The notes below the pieces were generated by a model. That model was not told the origin of the DNA and searched no databases. It saw only the letters and a program-made list of their open reading frames with translations. A DNA stretch of 64,000 nucleotides from Pseudomonas sp. J452 (GTDB taxonomy: Bacteria > Pseudomonadota > Gammaproteobacteria > Pseudomonadales > Pseudomonadaceae). Each line of letters begins with the position of its first letter. Position 1 is the stretch's first letter. The stretch spans positions 806,001 through 870,000 of the forward strand of contig NZ_CP088294.1 of NCBI RefSeq assembly GCF_024666525.1, read 5' to 3'. The translations under genes were made by a program, and so were the position numbers. This document shows positions 18,935 through 27,681 of this stretch, one piece after another.

Positions 18935-20406
18935 GTGAACGCAACGCTATGCGTTATGCCATCGTCGGTCTCGTCACCCTGCTGCTGGTCGGCCTGCTGA
19001 TCTTCATTGCCAGCCGCACTGCCCAGGCGCCCGCAACGGTTGCCGAAAGCGCCCAGCTGGAATCCCTCGCCCGCCTCGACGGCCAGGCCCTTAGCCGGCG
19101 CCAGCTGGAGATCCAGACCTGGCAGACCGCCGAAGGCGCCAAGGTGCTGTTCGTCGAGGCGCGCCAGCTGCCGATGTTCGACCTGCGCCTGACCTTCGCC
19201 GCCGGCAGTAGCCAGGACAACGGCGTACCCGGTTTGGCCGCGCTGACCAACGGCATGCTCAACGAGGGCATACCAGGCAAGGACGTCACCGCTATCGCCG
19301 AAGGCTTCGAGAGCCTGGGCGCCCAGTTCGGCAACGGCGCCTTCCGCGACATGGCCATCGCCAGCCTGCGCAGCCTGAGCGCAAAAGAGCAGCGCGAGCC
19401 GGCGCTCAAACTGTTCGAGCAGGTGATCGGCCAGCCGACCTTCCCCGAGGACTCGCTGGCGCGGATCAAGAACCAGCTGCTGGCCGGCTTCGAGTACCAG
19501 AAGCAGAACCCGGGCAAGCTCGCCGGCCTGCAACTGTTCGAGCGCCTGTACGGCAGCCATCCCTACGCCCACCCGAGCGAAGGCACCGAGCAGTCCGTCC
19601 CGAGCATCAGCACCGCCCAGCTGCGCGCCTTCCACCAGCAGGCCTACGCCGCCGGCAACGTGGTGATCGCCCTGGTCGGCGACCTTTCCCGCAGCGAAGC
19701 CGAGGCCATGGCCGCCGAGGTCTCCGCAGCCCTGCCGAAGGGCCCGGCGCTGGCCAAGATCGCCCAGCCCGAGACGCCCAAGCCCGGCCTCAGCCATATC
19801 GAGTTCCCGTCGCAGCAGACCCACCTGATGATCGCCCAGCTGGGCATCGACCGCCGTGAGCCAGACTACGCGGCGCTGACCCTGGGCAACCAGATCCTCG
19901 GTGGCGGCGGCTTCGGCACCCGGCTGATGGAGGAAGTGCGCGAGAAGCGCGGGCTGACCTACGGCGTGTATTCCGGCTTCAGCGCCATGCAGGCGCGCGG
20001 GCCGTTCATGATCAACCTGCAGACCCGTGCCGAGCTGAGCGCCGGCACCCTCAAGCTGGTGCAGGACTTGCTCAGCGACTACCTGGCCAGCGGCCCGACG
20101 CAGAAGGAACTGGACGACGCCAAACGCGAAATGGCCGGCAGCTTCCCGCTGTCCACCGCGAGCAACGCCGATATCGTCGGCCAACTCGGCGCCATGGGTT
20201 TCTACGGCCTGCCGCTGACCTACCTGGAAGACTTTATGGCCGAAGTCCAGGCGCTGAGCGTGGAGCAGGTGAAAACCGCCATGGCCAAGCACCTCGACCC
20301 GCAGGCCCTGGTGATCGTCACCGCCGGCCCGACCGTGGCGCAGAAAGACCTGCCGCCGCCCACCGACAAACCTGCCGCGCCACCCGCTGGCATTCCGGAG
20401 CACTGA
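18931..20406 (+). CDS. M16 family peptidase-like protein (non-catalytic partner)
   Basis: A 491-residue protein with an N-terminal membrane helix or signal anchor (YAIVGLVTLLLVGLLIFIAS) and two M16-fold halves. The position of HxxEH is occupied by AALTNGMLNEG, so it cannot bind zinc in the usual way. The Arg/Tyr substrate-contact motif RGLTYGVYSGF of M16 partners is present near residue 350. It overlaps the catalytic gene upstream (ATGA) and rsmD downstream by one base, indicating an operon. Confidence 0.92.
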   Translation: MSERNAMRYAIVGLVTLLLVGLLIFIASRTAQAPATVAESAQLESLARLDGQALSRRQLEIQTWQTAEGAKVLFVEARQLPMFDLRLTFAAGSSQDNGVPGLAALTNGMLNEGIPGKDVTAIAEGFESLGAQFGNGAFRDMAIASLRSLSAKEQREPALKLFEQVIGQPTFPEDSLARIKNQLLAGFEYQKQNPGKLAGLQLFERLYGSHPYAHPSEGTEQSVPSISTAQLRAFHQQAYAAGNVVIALVGDLSRSEAEAMAAEVSAALPKGPALAKIAQPETPKPGLSHIEFPSQQTHLMIAQLGIDRREPDYAALTLGNQILGGGGFGTRLMEEVREKRGLTYGVYSGFSAMQARGPFMINLQTRAELSAGTLKLVQDLLSDYLASGPTQKELDDAKREMAGSFPLSTASNADIVGQLGAMGFYGLPLTYLEDFMAEVQALSVEQVKTAMAKHLDPQALVIVTAGPTVAQKDLPPPTDKPAAPPAGIPEH

Positions 20407-20993
20407 TGCGCAAGCCCAGCCCCAAACACGAAGACACCGGCAGCGGCCAACTGCGCATCATTGGCGGCGAGTGGCGCAGCCGCCAGTTCAGCTTCCCCAT
20501 GGCTCACGGCCTGCGTCCGACACCGAACCGGGTGCGCGAAACGCTGTTCAACTGGCTGGCGCCCTATGTCGCCGGCGCCCATGTGCTGGACTGCTTCACC
20601 GGCAGCGGCGCGCTGTACCTGGAGGCCCTGTCGCGCGGCGCCAGCAGCGCCCTGGCCCTGGACAGCAATCACAGCGCCATCGCCAGCCTGCGCCAGACCT
20701 TGACTACGCTGAAATGCAGCAACGGCCAGCTGCTGCAGACCAACGCCCTGCTGCACCTGGAGAACCAGCCAGCCACGCCCTACGACCTGGTCTTCCTCGA
20801 CCCACCGTTCGGCCAAAACCTGCTGGAACCGGCCTGCACCCTGCTGGAAGCGAAAGGCTGGCTGGCCAAGGACGCCTGGGTCTACACCGAAAGCGAAGCG
20901 GCGCCCTCGACCCTGGCCCTGCCCGGTAACTGGCGCCTGCACCGCGAACAGAAGGCCGGCCAGGTGTATTACGCGCTGTGGCAACGTGGCTGA
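20406..20993 (+). CDS. rsmD: 16S rRNA (guanine966-N2)-methyltransferase RsmD
   Basis: RsmD methylates G966 of 16S rRNA in the assembling 30S subunit. The 195-residue protein shows GEWRSRQF and RPTPNRVRETLFNWL at the N-terminus, the SAM-binding site LDCFTGSGALYLEAL, and the N6/N2-methylase tetrapeptide in DLVFLDPPFG. Its start codon overlaps the stop of the M16 gene (TGATG). Confidence 0.96.
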   Translation: MRKPSPKHEDTGSGQLRIIGGEWRSRQFSFPMAHGLRPTPNRVRETLFNWLAPYVAGAHVLDCFTGSGALYLEALSRGASSALALDSNHSAIASLRQTLTTLKCSNGQLLQTNALLHLENQPATPYDLVFLDPPFGQNLLEPACTLLEAKGWLAKDAWVYTESEAAPSTLALPGNWRLHREQKAGQVYYALWQRG

Positions 20994-20994
20994 C

Positions 20995-21231
20995 ATGGCG
21001 GAAAAGTCCAGCGCAGTGAAGGACTTCATTTACGGCAACCTGCCCTACCTGCTGGTCGCTTCGCTGGCGCTGATACTGCTGCTTGCCGAGAAGGAGATCG
21101 CCTTTGGCATCTCCCGCCGAGTCATGGAACCATCGCGAGGCCTGGTGCTGGGCCTGACGGAGCAGCGGATGATCGCCGCGCTGCTTCTCGTGTTTGCGGT
21201 CCGCAAGATATGGCTCAACACCCGCCGCTGA
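20995..21231 (+). CDS. Small membrane protein of unknown function
   Basis: A 78-residue protein starting one base after the rsmD stop, with two hydrophobic segments (NLPYLLVASLALILLLAE and MIAALLLVFAVRKIWL) joined by a polar loop. A GTG nine bases further upstream is in frame, but the ATG at 20995 fits the coupled arrangement better. I do not recognise the family. The position suggests co-expression with the M16/rsmD genes. Confidence 0.7.
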   Translation: MAEKSSAVKDFIYGNLPYLLVASLALILLLAEKEIAFGISRRVMEPSRGLVLGLTEQRMIAALLLVFAVRKIWLNTRR

Positions 21232-21312
21232 GTATTCATTCGCCCGGCCAATGGTGCTTCTGTTTTACCTCGCCACGCTCTAGCCTGACGCTTTAGGCCC
21301 GCATAACCGCCG

Positions 21313-22308
21313 ATGAACAACAACTTCCAACCCGCCTGGTGCTTAGGCAACCCGCACCTGCAGACCCTCTGGGGCTCGCTGTGCCGCCACGCGCCGCAAC
21401 TGCAGCGCCAGCGCGAACGCCTGTGGCTGGATGACGGCGACTTCCTTGACCTCGACTGGCATGGCCCGCACGAAGCCGGTGTACCGCTGGTACTGGTGCT
21501 GCACGGCCTGACCGGTTCCTCCAGCTCGCACTATGTGCTCGGCCTGCAACAGCAGCTGGCGGCCCAGGGCTGGGCCAGCGTGGCGCTGAACTGGCGCGGC
21601 TGCTCGGGCGAACCGAACCTGCTGCCACGCGGCTACCACTCCGGTGTCAGCGAAGACGTGGCGCGGGTGATTCAGCACCTGCAGGCCCAGCGCCCCCTGG
21701 CGCCGCTGTATGCGGTGGGCTATTCGCTGGGCGGCAATGTGCTGCTCAAGTACCTCGGCGAAAGTGGCGAAGACTCTGGCCTGCAGGGCGCCGTGGCGGT
21801 TTCCGTGCCCTTTCGCCTGGACCACTGCGCCGAGCGCATCGACCGCGGCTTTTCCAAGGTCTACCAGGCGCACTTCATGCGCGCCCTGGTCGCCTATGTG
21901 CGCGACAAGCAGCAGCGTTTCGTCGATGAAGGCCACCACGAGCGCCTGGCCGCGCTGGAGGCCCTGGGCCCGCTGGATGGCATGCGCACCTTCTGGGACT
22001 TCGACGGCCGCTTCACCGCCCCACTGCACGGTTACGCCGATGCCGACGACTACTACCGGCGCGCCTCCAGCCGCTACTACCTGGATCGCATCCGCAGCCG
22101 CACGCTGATCATCCAGTCCAGCGACGACCCCTTCGTCTTCCCCCACAGCGTGCCACACGCCCACGAGCTGTCGAGCAGCACCCAGCTGGAGCTGCATGCC
22201 CGCGGCGGCCATGTCGGCTTTATCGGCGGCTCGCTGCGCCAACCCGATTACTACCTGGAGCGGCGCATTCCCCGCTGGCTGGCCGGCCGCAACCAGACAG
22301 GCGCCTGA
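21313..22308 (+). CDS. YheT-family alpha/beta hydrolase
   Basis: A 331-residue protein of the YheT/AbhD-type hydrolase family. Family marks are PAWCLGNPHLQTLWGSL at the N-terminus, LVLHGLTGSSSSHYVLGL (oxyanion region) and the nucleophile elbow YAVGYSLGGNVLLKYLGE. The Asp (SSDDPFVFP) and His (GGHVGFIGG) of the triad are both present. The substrate is unknown; esterase activity on small acyl esters is plausible. It is the last gene before the sugar-nucleotide module. Confidence 0.9.
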   Translation: MNNNFQPAWCLGNPHLQTLWGSLCRHAPQLQRQRERLWLDDGDFLDLDWHGPHEAGVPLVLVLHGLTGSSSSHYVLGLQQQLAAQGWASVALNWRGCSGEPNLLPRGYHSGVSEDVARVIQHLQAQRPLAPLYAVGYSLGGNVLLKYLGESGEDSGLQGAVAVSVPFRLDHCAERIDRGFSKVYQAHFMRALVAYVRDKQQRFVDEGHHERLAALEALGPLDGMRTFWDFDGRFTAPLHGYADADDYYRRASSRYYLDRIRSRTLIIQSSDDPFVFPHSVPHAHELSSSTQLELHARGGHVGFIGGSLRQPDYYLERRIPRWLAGRNQTGA

Positions 22309-22348
22309 CTCACCCGCTACACCCGCCAGAACGCAGAAGGATGCGTCC

Positions 22349-23287
22349 CTAGCCGCGGGCCAGCACCTGCTGGAAATAGCGGATGGTTTCCTGCAGTCCC
22401 TCCTCGAGGGCAACGCTGGGCTGCCAGTTCAAGCGCTCCCGCGCCAGACTGATATCGGGCTGACGCTGGCGCGGATCATCCTCGGGCAGCGGCATGAACG
22501 ACAAGCGCGAGGCGGAGCCGCACAGGCCGATGATGGTCTCGGCTATATCGGCAATGCTGTATTCGACCGGATTACCCAGGTTCACCGGGCCGGGGAAATC
22601 GGCCGGGCTGTCCATCATCGCGACCACGCCCTCGACCAGGTCGGAAACAAAGCAGAACGAGCGGGTCTGGGCGCCGTCACCGTAAATCGTTATATCTTCA
22701 CCGCGCAGCGCCTGAACAATGAAGTTACTCACCACCCGACCATCGTGCAGCTGCATACCCGGCCCATAAGTATTGAATATGCGCACCACTTTTATATCCA
22801 GTGCGTGCTGCCGGTAATAATCGAAGAATAAAGTTTCCGCACAACGCTTGCCTTCGTCGTAACAACTTCGGATACCGATCGGATTAACCCGCCCCCAATA
22901 ACTTTCCGTTTGCGGATGACACTCCGGATCGCCATACACTTCCGATGTCGAGGCCTGCAGAATTCTGGCCCCGGTGCGTTTGGCCAGGCCCAGCATGTTT
23001 ATCGCCCCATGCACACTGGTCTTGGTTGTTTGCACCGGATCGCGCTGATAGTGTATCGGCGAAGCCGGGCAGGCAAAGTTGAAGATGCGATCCACCTCCA
23101 CATACAGCGGAAAGGTCACGTCATGGCGCATTGCTTCAAATCGGGGATTGGCCAGCAAATCGTGAATATTCTGCCGACTGCCAGTGAAGTAATTGTCCAC
23201 CGAGAGCACTTCATGGCCGTCCGCCAACAAACGCCGGCACAAATGCGAACCGATGAATCCCGCACCACCTGTCACCAGAACTCGCAT
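22349..23287 (-). CDS. UDP-glucuronate decarboxylase (UDP-xylose synthase), extended SDR
   Basis: The product should convert UDP-glucuronate to UDP-xylose with NAD. The 312-residue sequence has the Rossmann motif [14 protein letters not shown], the [16 protein letters not shown] segment, the catalytic YxxxK as YDEGK, and [20 protein letters not shown], which are typical of UXS rather than general epimerases. I prefer the ATG at 23287, six bases after AGGA, over the one at 23293. The start codon is only 19 bases from that of the divergent glycosyltransferase. The 5' half is visibly more A+T-rich than the flanking genes. Confidence 0.9.
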   Translation of the reverse strand: MRVLVTGGAGFIGSHLCRRLLADGHEVLSVDNYFTGSRQNIHDLLANPRFEAMRHDVTFPLYVEVDRIFNFACPASPIHYQRDPVQTTKTSVHGAINMLGLAKRTGARILQASTSEVYGDPECHPQTESYWGRVNPIGIRSCYDEGKRCAETLFFDYYRQHALDIKVVRIFNTYGPGMQLHDGRVVSNFIVQALRGEDITIYGDGAQTRSFCFVSDLVEGVVAMMDSPADFPGPVNLGNPVEYSIADIAETIIGLCGSASRLSFMPLPEDDPRQRQPDISLARERLNWQPSVALEEGLQETIRYFQQVLARG

Positions 23288-23306
23288 ATTCATTCCTGAG
23301 AAATTT

Positions 23307-24218
23307 ATGTATCCAATCGCCTTCGTGACCACCTGCAAAGGCCGCCTGCATCATATAAAGCAGACATTACCGACGCTTGTTGCACAATCACCAACGGAGA
23401 TAATTCTGGTGGATTATGGCTGCCCTGACAACACGGGTGATTGGGTCGAAGAAAACTTCCCAAGCGTTAAAGTTATACGCATCAATGATGATCCCGGCTT
23501 TTGCCTGCCGCGTGCGCGCAATATAGGCGCTGCTAATTCTTCTGCCGCCTGGCTGTGTTTTATCGATGCCGATATAAAAATAAAAGCGGGCTGGCTGGCC
23601 TGGATGCAGGAAAACCTGCAGAGCCATCATTTCTACCGCGCCAGCCGCGAGAACGGCAAACAACTACAGGAAATAGCCGGCACCTTTATCTGCACACGCG
23701 AAGACTTCAATGCCATTGGCGGCTATGACGAAGCATTCCGCGGCTGGGGCGGCGAAGACATTGACCTCTACGCCAGACTGTCCCTGCAGAGCCAGGCGAA
23801 AGCCGACTATTACCCACACGCGTTTGTTGAGCCGATCAATCACGCCGACGCTGAGCGCACCACCTTTCACGCCATCAAGAACATCCAGATCCAGAGCCTG
23901 ATCAACAGCTGCTATGTAAAAGCCAAGACCCACCTGTTGCTCAATGGCGTGCGCGATATCCCGTTTGCCACCCGCCAGTCCATGCTGAGCACCATCAGTG
24001 AACAGCTGAAACAGCACAAGACGCGGCCCCGGACCTTTGTCATCCGATTGCAAACAGACAACCTCAGCATGCTCGACGGACAACGGCGCAACCTGTCGAT
24101 CGAGATTGCCAAGCGCCGCCGATACGCCCTGTTCGGCGCCAGGAAAACCTGCGTGCGGATCCTGCCTGCAACGTCGAGGGGCTTTCTGACCGGTCTGTTG
24201 GGACGGTTGCGTGACTGA
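23307..24218 (+). CDS. Family 2 (GT-A fold) glycosyltransferase
   Basis: A 303-residue glycosyltransferase. Visible are the N-terminal nucleotide-binding strand [14 protein letters not shown], an acidic motif CFIDADIKI (DxD-type metal site), and a second conserved block [20 protein letters not shown], typical of the C-terminal acceptor half of galactosyltransferase-like GT2/GT7 proteins. There is no membrane helix. The donor is not shown by the sequence; UDP-xylose or UDP-glucuronate are plausible from the flanking genes. Base composition is low in G+C: 23521-23580 has 26 G or C in 60. Confidence 0.85.
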   Translation: MYPIAFVTTCKGRLHHIKQTLPTLVAQSPTEIILVDYGCPDNTGDWVEENFPSVKVIRINDDPGFCLPRARNIGAANSSAAWLCFIDADIKIKAGWLAWMQENLQSHHFYRASRENGKQLQEIAGTFICTREDFNAIGGYDEAFRGWGGEDIDLYARLSLQSQAKADYYPHAFVEPINHADAERTTFHAIKNIQIQSLINSCYVKAKTHLLLNGVRDIPFATRQSMLSTISEQLKQHKTRPRTFVIRLQTDNLSMLDGQRRNLSIEIAKRRRYALFGARKTCVRILPATSRGFLTGLLGRLRD

Positions 24219-24230
24219 GGTGCGTGCCTG

Positions 24231-25397
24231 ATGAAGATTGCTATTGCCGGTCTCGGTTACGTCGGCCTGTCCAACGCCGTATTGCTCGCCCAGCAGCATG
24301 AAGTGGTTGCCCTGGATATCGACGCACGCAAGGTCGCGATGCTCAACCGCCGGGAGTCACCGATTGCCGACGCCGAGCTGGAGCGCTACCTGCGCGACAA
24401 ACCGCTCAACTTCCGCGCCACCCTGGACAAGCAGGACGCCTATACCGGGGCAGATTACGTGGTCATCGCCACCCCATCGGACTACGACCCGCAGACTGGC
24501 TGTTTCAACACCCAGTCCATCGAAACGGTGATCGACGATGTCATGGCCATCAACCCGGACGCGGTCATGGTCATCAAGTCGACGGTGCCGGTGGGCTACA
24601 CCCTGAAAACCAGCCAGCGCCTGGGCTGCGACCAGCTCATTTTCGCGCCGGAGTTTCTCCGCGAAGGGCGCGCCCTGCATGACACCCTGCACCCGTCACG
24701 CATCGTGGTTGGCGAGCGCTCCAGCCGCGCCCAGGTGTTCGCCGACCTGCTGCAACAGGGCGCCATCACCCAGGGCGTGCCGGTTCTGCTGACCGACGCC
24801 ACGGAAGCCGAGGCCATCAAGCTGTTCGCCAATGCCTACCTGGCCATGCGCGTTTCCTACTTCAACGAGCTGGACACCTATGCCGCCACCCATGGCCTGG
24901 ATAGCCGGCAGATCATCGAGGGCGTCGGCCTCGATCCACGCATCGGCAACCACTACAACAACCCGTCCTTTGGCTATGGCGGCTACTGCCTGCCGAAGGA
25001 CACCAAGCAGCTGCTAGCGAACTACCGCGACATCCCGCAGAACCTGATCCACGCGATTGTCGAGTCGAACAGCACGCGCAAGGCGTTCATCACCGAAGAC
25101 ATCCTCAAGCGCCAGCCACGCACCGTCGGCGTATTCCGCCTGATCATGAAAAGTGGCTCGGACAACTTCCGCGACTCCAGCATCCAGTGCGTCATGCAAC
25201 GCCTGAAGAGCAGAGGCATCGAGATCCTCATCTACGAACCGACGCTGGAGCAGGCCGAGTACGAGGGTTCATTGGTCATCCATGATCTCGAGCAGTTCAA
25301 GCGCGAGGCCGACGTCATTCTCAGCAATCGCATGAGCGCGGCCCTGCAGGATATTGCCGAGAAGGTCTATACCCGCGATCTGTTTGGCTGCGACTAG
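24231..25397 (+). CDS. ugd: UDP-glucose 6-dehydrogenase
   Basis: Ugd oxidises UDP-glucose twice to UDP-glucuronate with NAD. The 388-residue form is the short bacterial type. The N-terminal [15 protein letters not shown] nucleotide site, the substrate-loop [16 protein letters not shown], and the catalytic Cys in [16 protein letters not shown] are all present. It starts 12 bases after the glycosyltransferase, so the two form an operon. Its product is the substrate of the divergent decarboxylase. Confidence 0.95.
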   Translation: MKIAIAGLGYVGLSNAVLLAQQHEVVALDIDARKVAMLNRRESPIADAELERYLRDKPLNFRATLDKQDAYTGADYVVIATPSDYDPQTGCFNTQSIETVIDDVMAINPDAVMVIKSTVPVGYTLKTSQRLGCDQLIFAPEFLREGRALHDTLHPSRIVVGERSSRAQVFADLLQQGAITQGVPVLLTDATEAEAIKLFANAYLAMRVSYFNELDTYAATHGLDSRQIIEGVGLDPRIGNHYNNPSFGYGGYCLPKDTKQLLANYRDIPQNLIHAIVESNSTRKAFITEDILKRQPRTVGVFRLIMKSGSDNFRDSSIQCVMQRLKSRGIEILIYEPTLEQAEYEGSLVIHDLEQFKREADVILSNRMSAALQDIAEKVYTRDLFGCD

Positions 25398-25399
25398 CC

Positions 25400-25420
25400 G
25401 GCTTGCCTGACCGGCAAGCC
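25400..25420. terminator. Hairpin between convergent ugd and tetR genes
   Basis: GGCTTGCC (25400-25407) faces GGCAAGCC (25413-25420) over a 5-base loop in the 23-base gap between two convergent genes. No long T tract follows, so terminator function is only likely. Confidence 0.4.
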
Positions 25421-26086
25421 TCAGCTCCCCAGTACCTGCTCCAGCGGTACATGCAGGCGCTGCAGCAGGGCGGTCACCGCCGGGCGCGCGGCCGGGCTGA
25501 CGTGGCCGCTTTCCAGCGCCAGCACCTGGTAGATGCCACGCCGCATCAGCTCTTCGCTGAGGTCGCCAGGGTTGCTGCGGATCGAGCAGAGGAAGCGCAC
25601 CCAGGAGGTGAGGATGATCCAGCTGTTGAAGGTCAGCGCCTCGACCTGCTGGTCATTCATTTCCAGGATGCCGCTTTCGACGAAGCCCTGGTACACCGAG
25701 GTGGCGCTGGCCATGGAGCGGCGGGCGAACTCCCGGTAGCGCGCGGCCAGCTCGGGGTCGGTTTCCAGCAGGTGTTCCAGGTCGCGATGGAGGAAGCGGT
25801 AGTGCCACATCGCCGCCAGCAGCGCTTCCAGGTAGAAGGTTTTGTCCTCCACCGTCAGCGCGCGCCCGTCGGGGCGGCGCAGGAACATGTCGACGCGGCT
25901 TTCGTATTGGGCGAACAGCTCGGCGATGATCGCCTGCTTGTTGCGGAAGTGGTAATACAGGTTGCCCGGCGAAATCCCCAGGTGCGCGGCGAGGTGATTG
26001 GTGGTCACGCTGCGCTCACCCTGGGCGTTGAACAGCTCCAGGCTGGCTTCGATGATGCGCTCGCGGGTTTTGTTCTTCGGGGCCAT
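25421..26086 (-). CDS. TetR/AcrR-family transcriptional regulator
   Basis: A 221-residue repressor-type protein. The N-terminal helix-turn-helix reads TRERIIEASLELFN then TTNHLAAHLGISPGNLYYHF, and the rest is a helical ligand-binding domain. The chosen ATG (MAPKNKTRERI) begins just before the DNA-binding domain; an upstream in-frame ATG at 26137 would add 17 residues of non-family sequence. It is divergent from the aldehyde dehydrogenase gene, with a palindrome inside that gene's promoter. It is therefore the likely repressor of the 26.2-30.3 kb operon, and the inducer may be an aldehyde, alcohol or acyl compound. Confidence 0.9.
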   Translation of the reverse strand: MAPKNKTRERIIEASLELFNAQGERSVTTNHLAAHLGISPGNLYYHFRNKQAIIAELFAQYESRVDMFLRRPDGRALTVEDKTFYLEALLAAMWHYRFLHRDLEHLLETDPELAARYREFARRSMASATSVYQGFVESGILEMNDQQVEALTFNSWIILTSWVRFLCSIRSNPGDLSEELMRRGIYQVLALESGHVSPAARPAVTALLQRLHVPLEQVLGS

Positions 26087-26160
26087 GGCTCGGTTCGACA
26101 GGCGGAAAGAAACTAAAAGTACAGGGCTGCGACTCATCTGACGACCGGGCAGCAGACTAT

Positions 26161-26189
26161 TTGACACTTTAGAGCAATTACTCTAGAAA
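26161..26189 (+). promoter_or_regulatory. Sigma-70 promoter of the aldehyde dehydrogenase operon
   Basis: TTGACA (26161-26166), a 17-base spacer and TAGAAA (26184-26189) form a good sigma-70 promoter about 40 bases before the start at 26230. The spacer carries the palindrome listed separately. Confidence 0.6.
26169..26186. promoter_or_regulatory. Candidate TetR-family operator
   Basis: TAGAG-CAATTA-CTCTA is a perfect 5-bp inverted repeat (26170-26174 and 26181-26185), extended by imperfect flanks. It sits between the -35 and -10 boxes, where a bound repressor would block RNA polymerase. The divergent tetR gene is the obvious candidate regulator. Confidence 0.5.
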
Positions 26190-26229
26190 TGGCATCTGTC
26201 TTTTCACTCCACCTCGTGAGGATGCCGTC

Positions 26230-27660
26230 ATGGTTGCCGATATCGCCTACCTTCAGCAGAGCCAGCAACAGATCAACCAGCTGGAACCCCTGCTGGGCGC
26301 CCAGCGCGCCGCCTATCGCAGCAACCCGATGCCCGCCGCCGAGCAGCGCCGGGCCTGGCTCAAGGCCCTGCGTGCGCTGATCCTCAGCGAACAGCAGGCG
26401 CTGATCGATGCCGTCTCCACTGATTTCAGCAATCGTGCGGCCAACGAAACCCTGCTGGCCGAGATCATGCCCAGCCTGCACGGCATCGACTACGCCAGCA
26501 AACGCCTGGGCAAGTGGATGAAGCCGTCGCGGCGCAGCGTTGGCGTGGCCTTCCAGCCGGCCAGCGCCAAGGTGGTGTATCAGCCGCTGGGCGTGGTCGG
26601 CGTGATCGTGCCGTGGAACTACCCGCTGTACTTGGCCTTCGGCCCGCTGATCGGCGCCCTCGCCGCCGGCAACCGGGTGATGATCAAGATGAGCGAGTCG
26701 ACGCCGGCCACCTCGCAGCTGGTCAAGGACCTGCTGGCCAAGGTGTTCCCCGCCGACCTGGTCAGCGTGGTGCTGGGTGAGGCCGACGTCGGCCAGGCGT
26801 TCTCCCGCCTGCCTTTCGACCACCTGGTGTTCACCGGTGCGACCAGCATCGGCAAGCACGTGATGCGCGCCGCCGCCGACAACCTGGTACCGGTGACCCT
26901 GGAGCTGGGCGGCAAGTCGCCGGCCATCGTCAGTGCCGACGTACCGTTGGCCGACGCCGCCGAGCGCATCGCCTTCGGCAAGACCATGAACGCCGGGCAG
27001 ACCTGCGTGGCGCCGGACTACGTGCTGGTACCGCAGGAGCGCGTGGAAGGCTTTATCGCCGCCTACCGCAGCGTGGTGCAGCGCTTCTACCCGACGCTGG
27101 CGAACAACCCGGACTACACCGCGATCATCAACGAGCGCCAGCTGAGCCGCCTCAAGGGCTATGTCAGCGATGCCGAAAGCAAGGGCGCGCAGGTAATCCC
27201 GCTGCTCGGCGACGACCAGGGCCGGCGCATGAGCCACAGCCTGGTGCTGAATGTCAGCGACGACATGAAGCTGATGCAGGACGAGATCTTCGGCCCGCTG
27301 CTGCCGATCGTGTCCTACCAGCGCATCGAGGACGCCTTCGCCTACATCAACGATCGCCCGCGCCCGCTGGCGCTGTACTACTTCGGCTACGACAAGGCCG
27401 AGCAGCAACGCGTGCTGCACGAAACCCACTCCGGTGGCGTGTGCCTCAACGACACCCTGCTGCATGTGGCCCAGGACGACATGCCGTTCGGTGGCATCGG
27501 CCCCTCCGGCATGGGCCACTACCACGGCCACGAAGGTTTCCTCACCTTCAGCAAGGCCAAGGGCGTGTTCATCAAGCAGCGCTTCAACGCCGCCAAGTTC
27601 ATCTACCCTCCCTATGGCACCGGCATCCAGAAGCTGATCCACAAACTGTTCGTGCGCTAA
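26230..27660 (+). CDS. Aldehyde dehydrogenase, coniferyl-aldehyde-dehydrogenase type
   Basis: A 476-residue NAD(P)-dependent aldehyde dehydrogenase. The cofactor and active-site motifs are VIVPWNYPLYLAFGPLIGAL, FTGATSIGKHVM, the general base in LELGGKSPAIV, and the catalytic Cys in NAGQTCVAPDYVLVP. The short length and C-terminal YPPYGTGIQKLIHKLF resemble coniferyl aldehyde dehydrogenases (CalB) and long-chain fatty aldehyde dehydrogenases; the real substrate is unknown. It is the first gene of an operon with a Tat lipoprotein and a GMC oxidoreductase. The GAGG ribosome site lies 7 bases upstream. Confidence 0.93.
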   Translation: MVADIAYLQQSQQQINQLEPLLGAQRAAYRSNPMPAAEQRRAWLKALRALILSEQQALIDAVSTDFSNRAANETLLAEIMPSLHGIDYASKRLGKWMKPSRRSVGVAFQPASAKVVYQPLGVVGVIVPWNYPLYLAFGPLIGALAAGNRVMIKMSESTPATSQLVKDLLAKVFPADLVSVVLGEADVGQAFSRLPFDHLVFTGATSIGKHVMRAAADNLVPVTLELGGKSPAIVSADVPLADAAERIAFGKTMNAGQTCVAPDYVLVPQERVEGFIAAYRSVVQRFYPTLANNPDYTAIINERQLSRLKGYVSDAESKGAQVIPLLGDDQGRRMSHSLVLNVSDDMKLMQDEIFGPLLPIVSYQRIEDAFAYINDRPRPLALYYFGYDKAEQQRVLHETHSGGVCLNDTLLHVAQDDMPFGGIGPSGMGHYHGHEGFLTFSKAKGVFIKQRFNAAKFIYPPYGTGIQKLIHKLFVR

Positions 27661-27681
27661 GCCAGCGGGGTGAAAACAACA

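Noticed and set aside
18859..20403. A 514-codon minus-strand frame across the second M16 gene
   Set aside because: It is a shadow of a well-supported M16/rsmD operon; its composition is that of antisense G+C-rich DNA.
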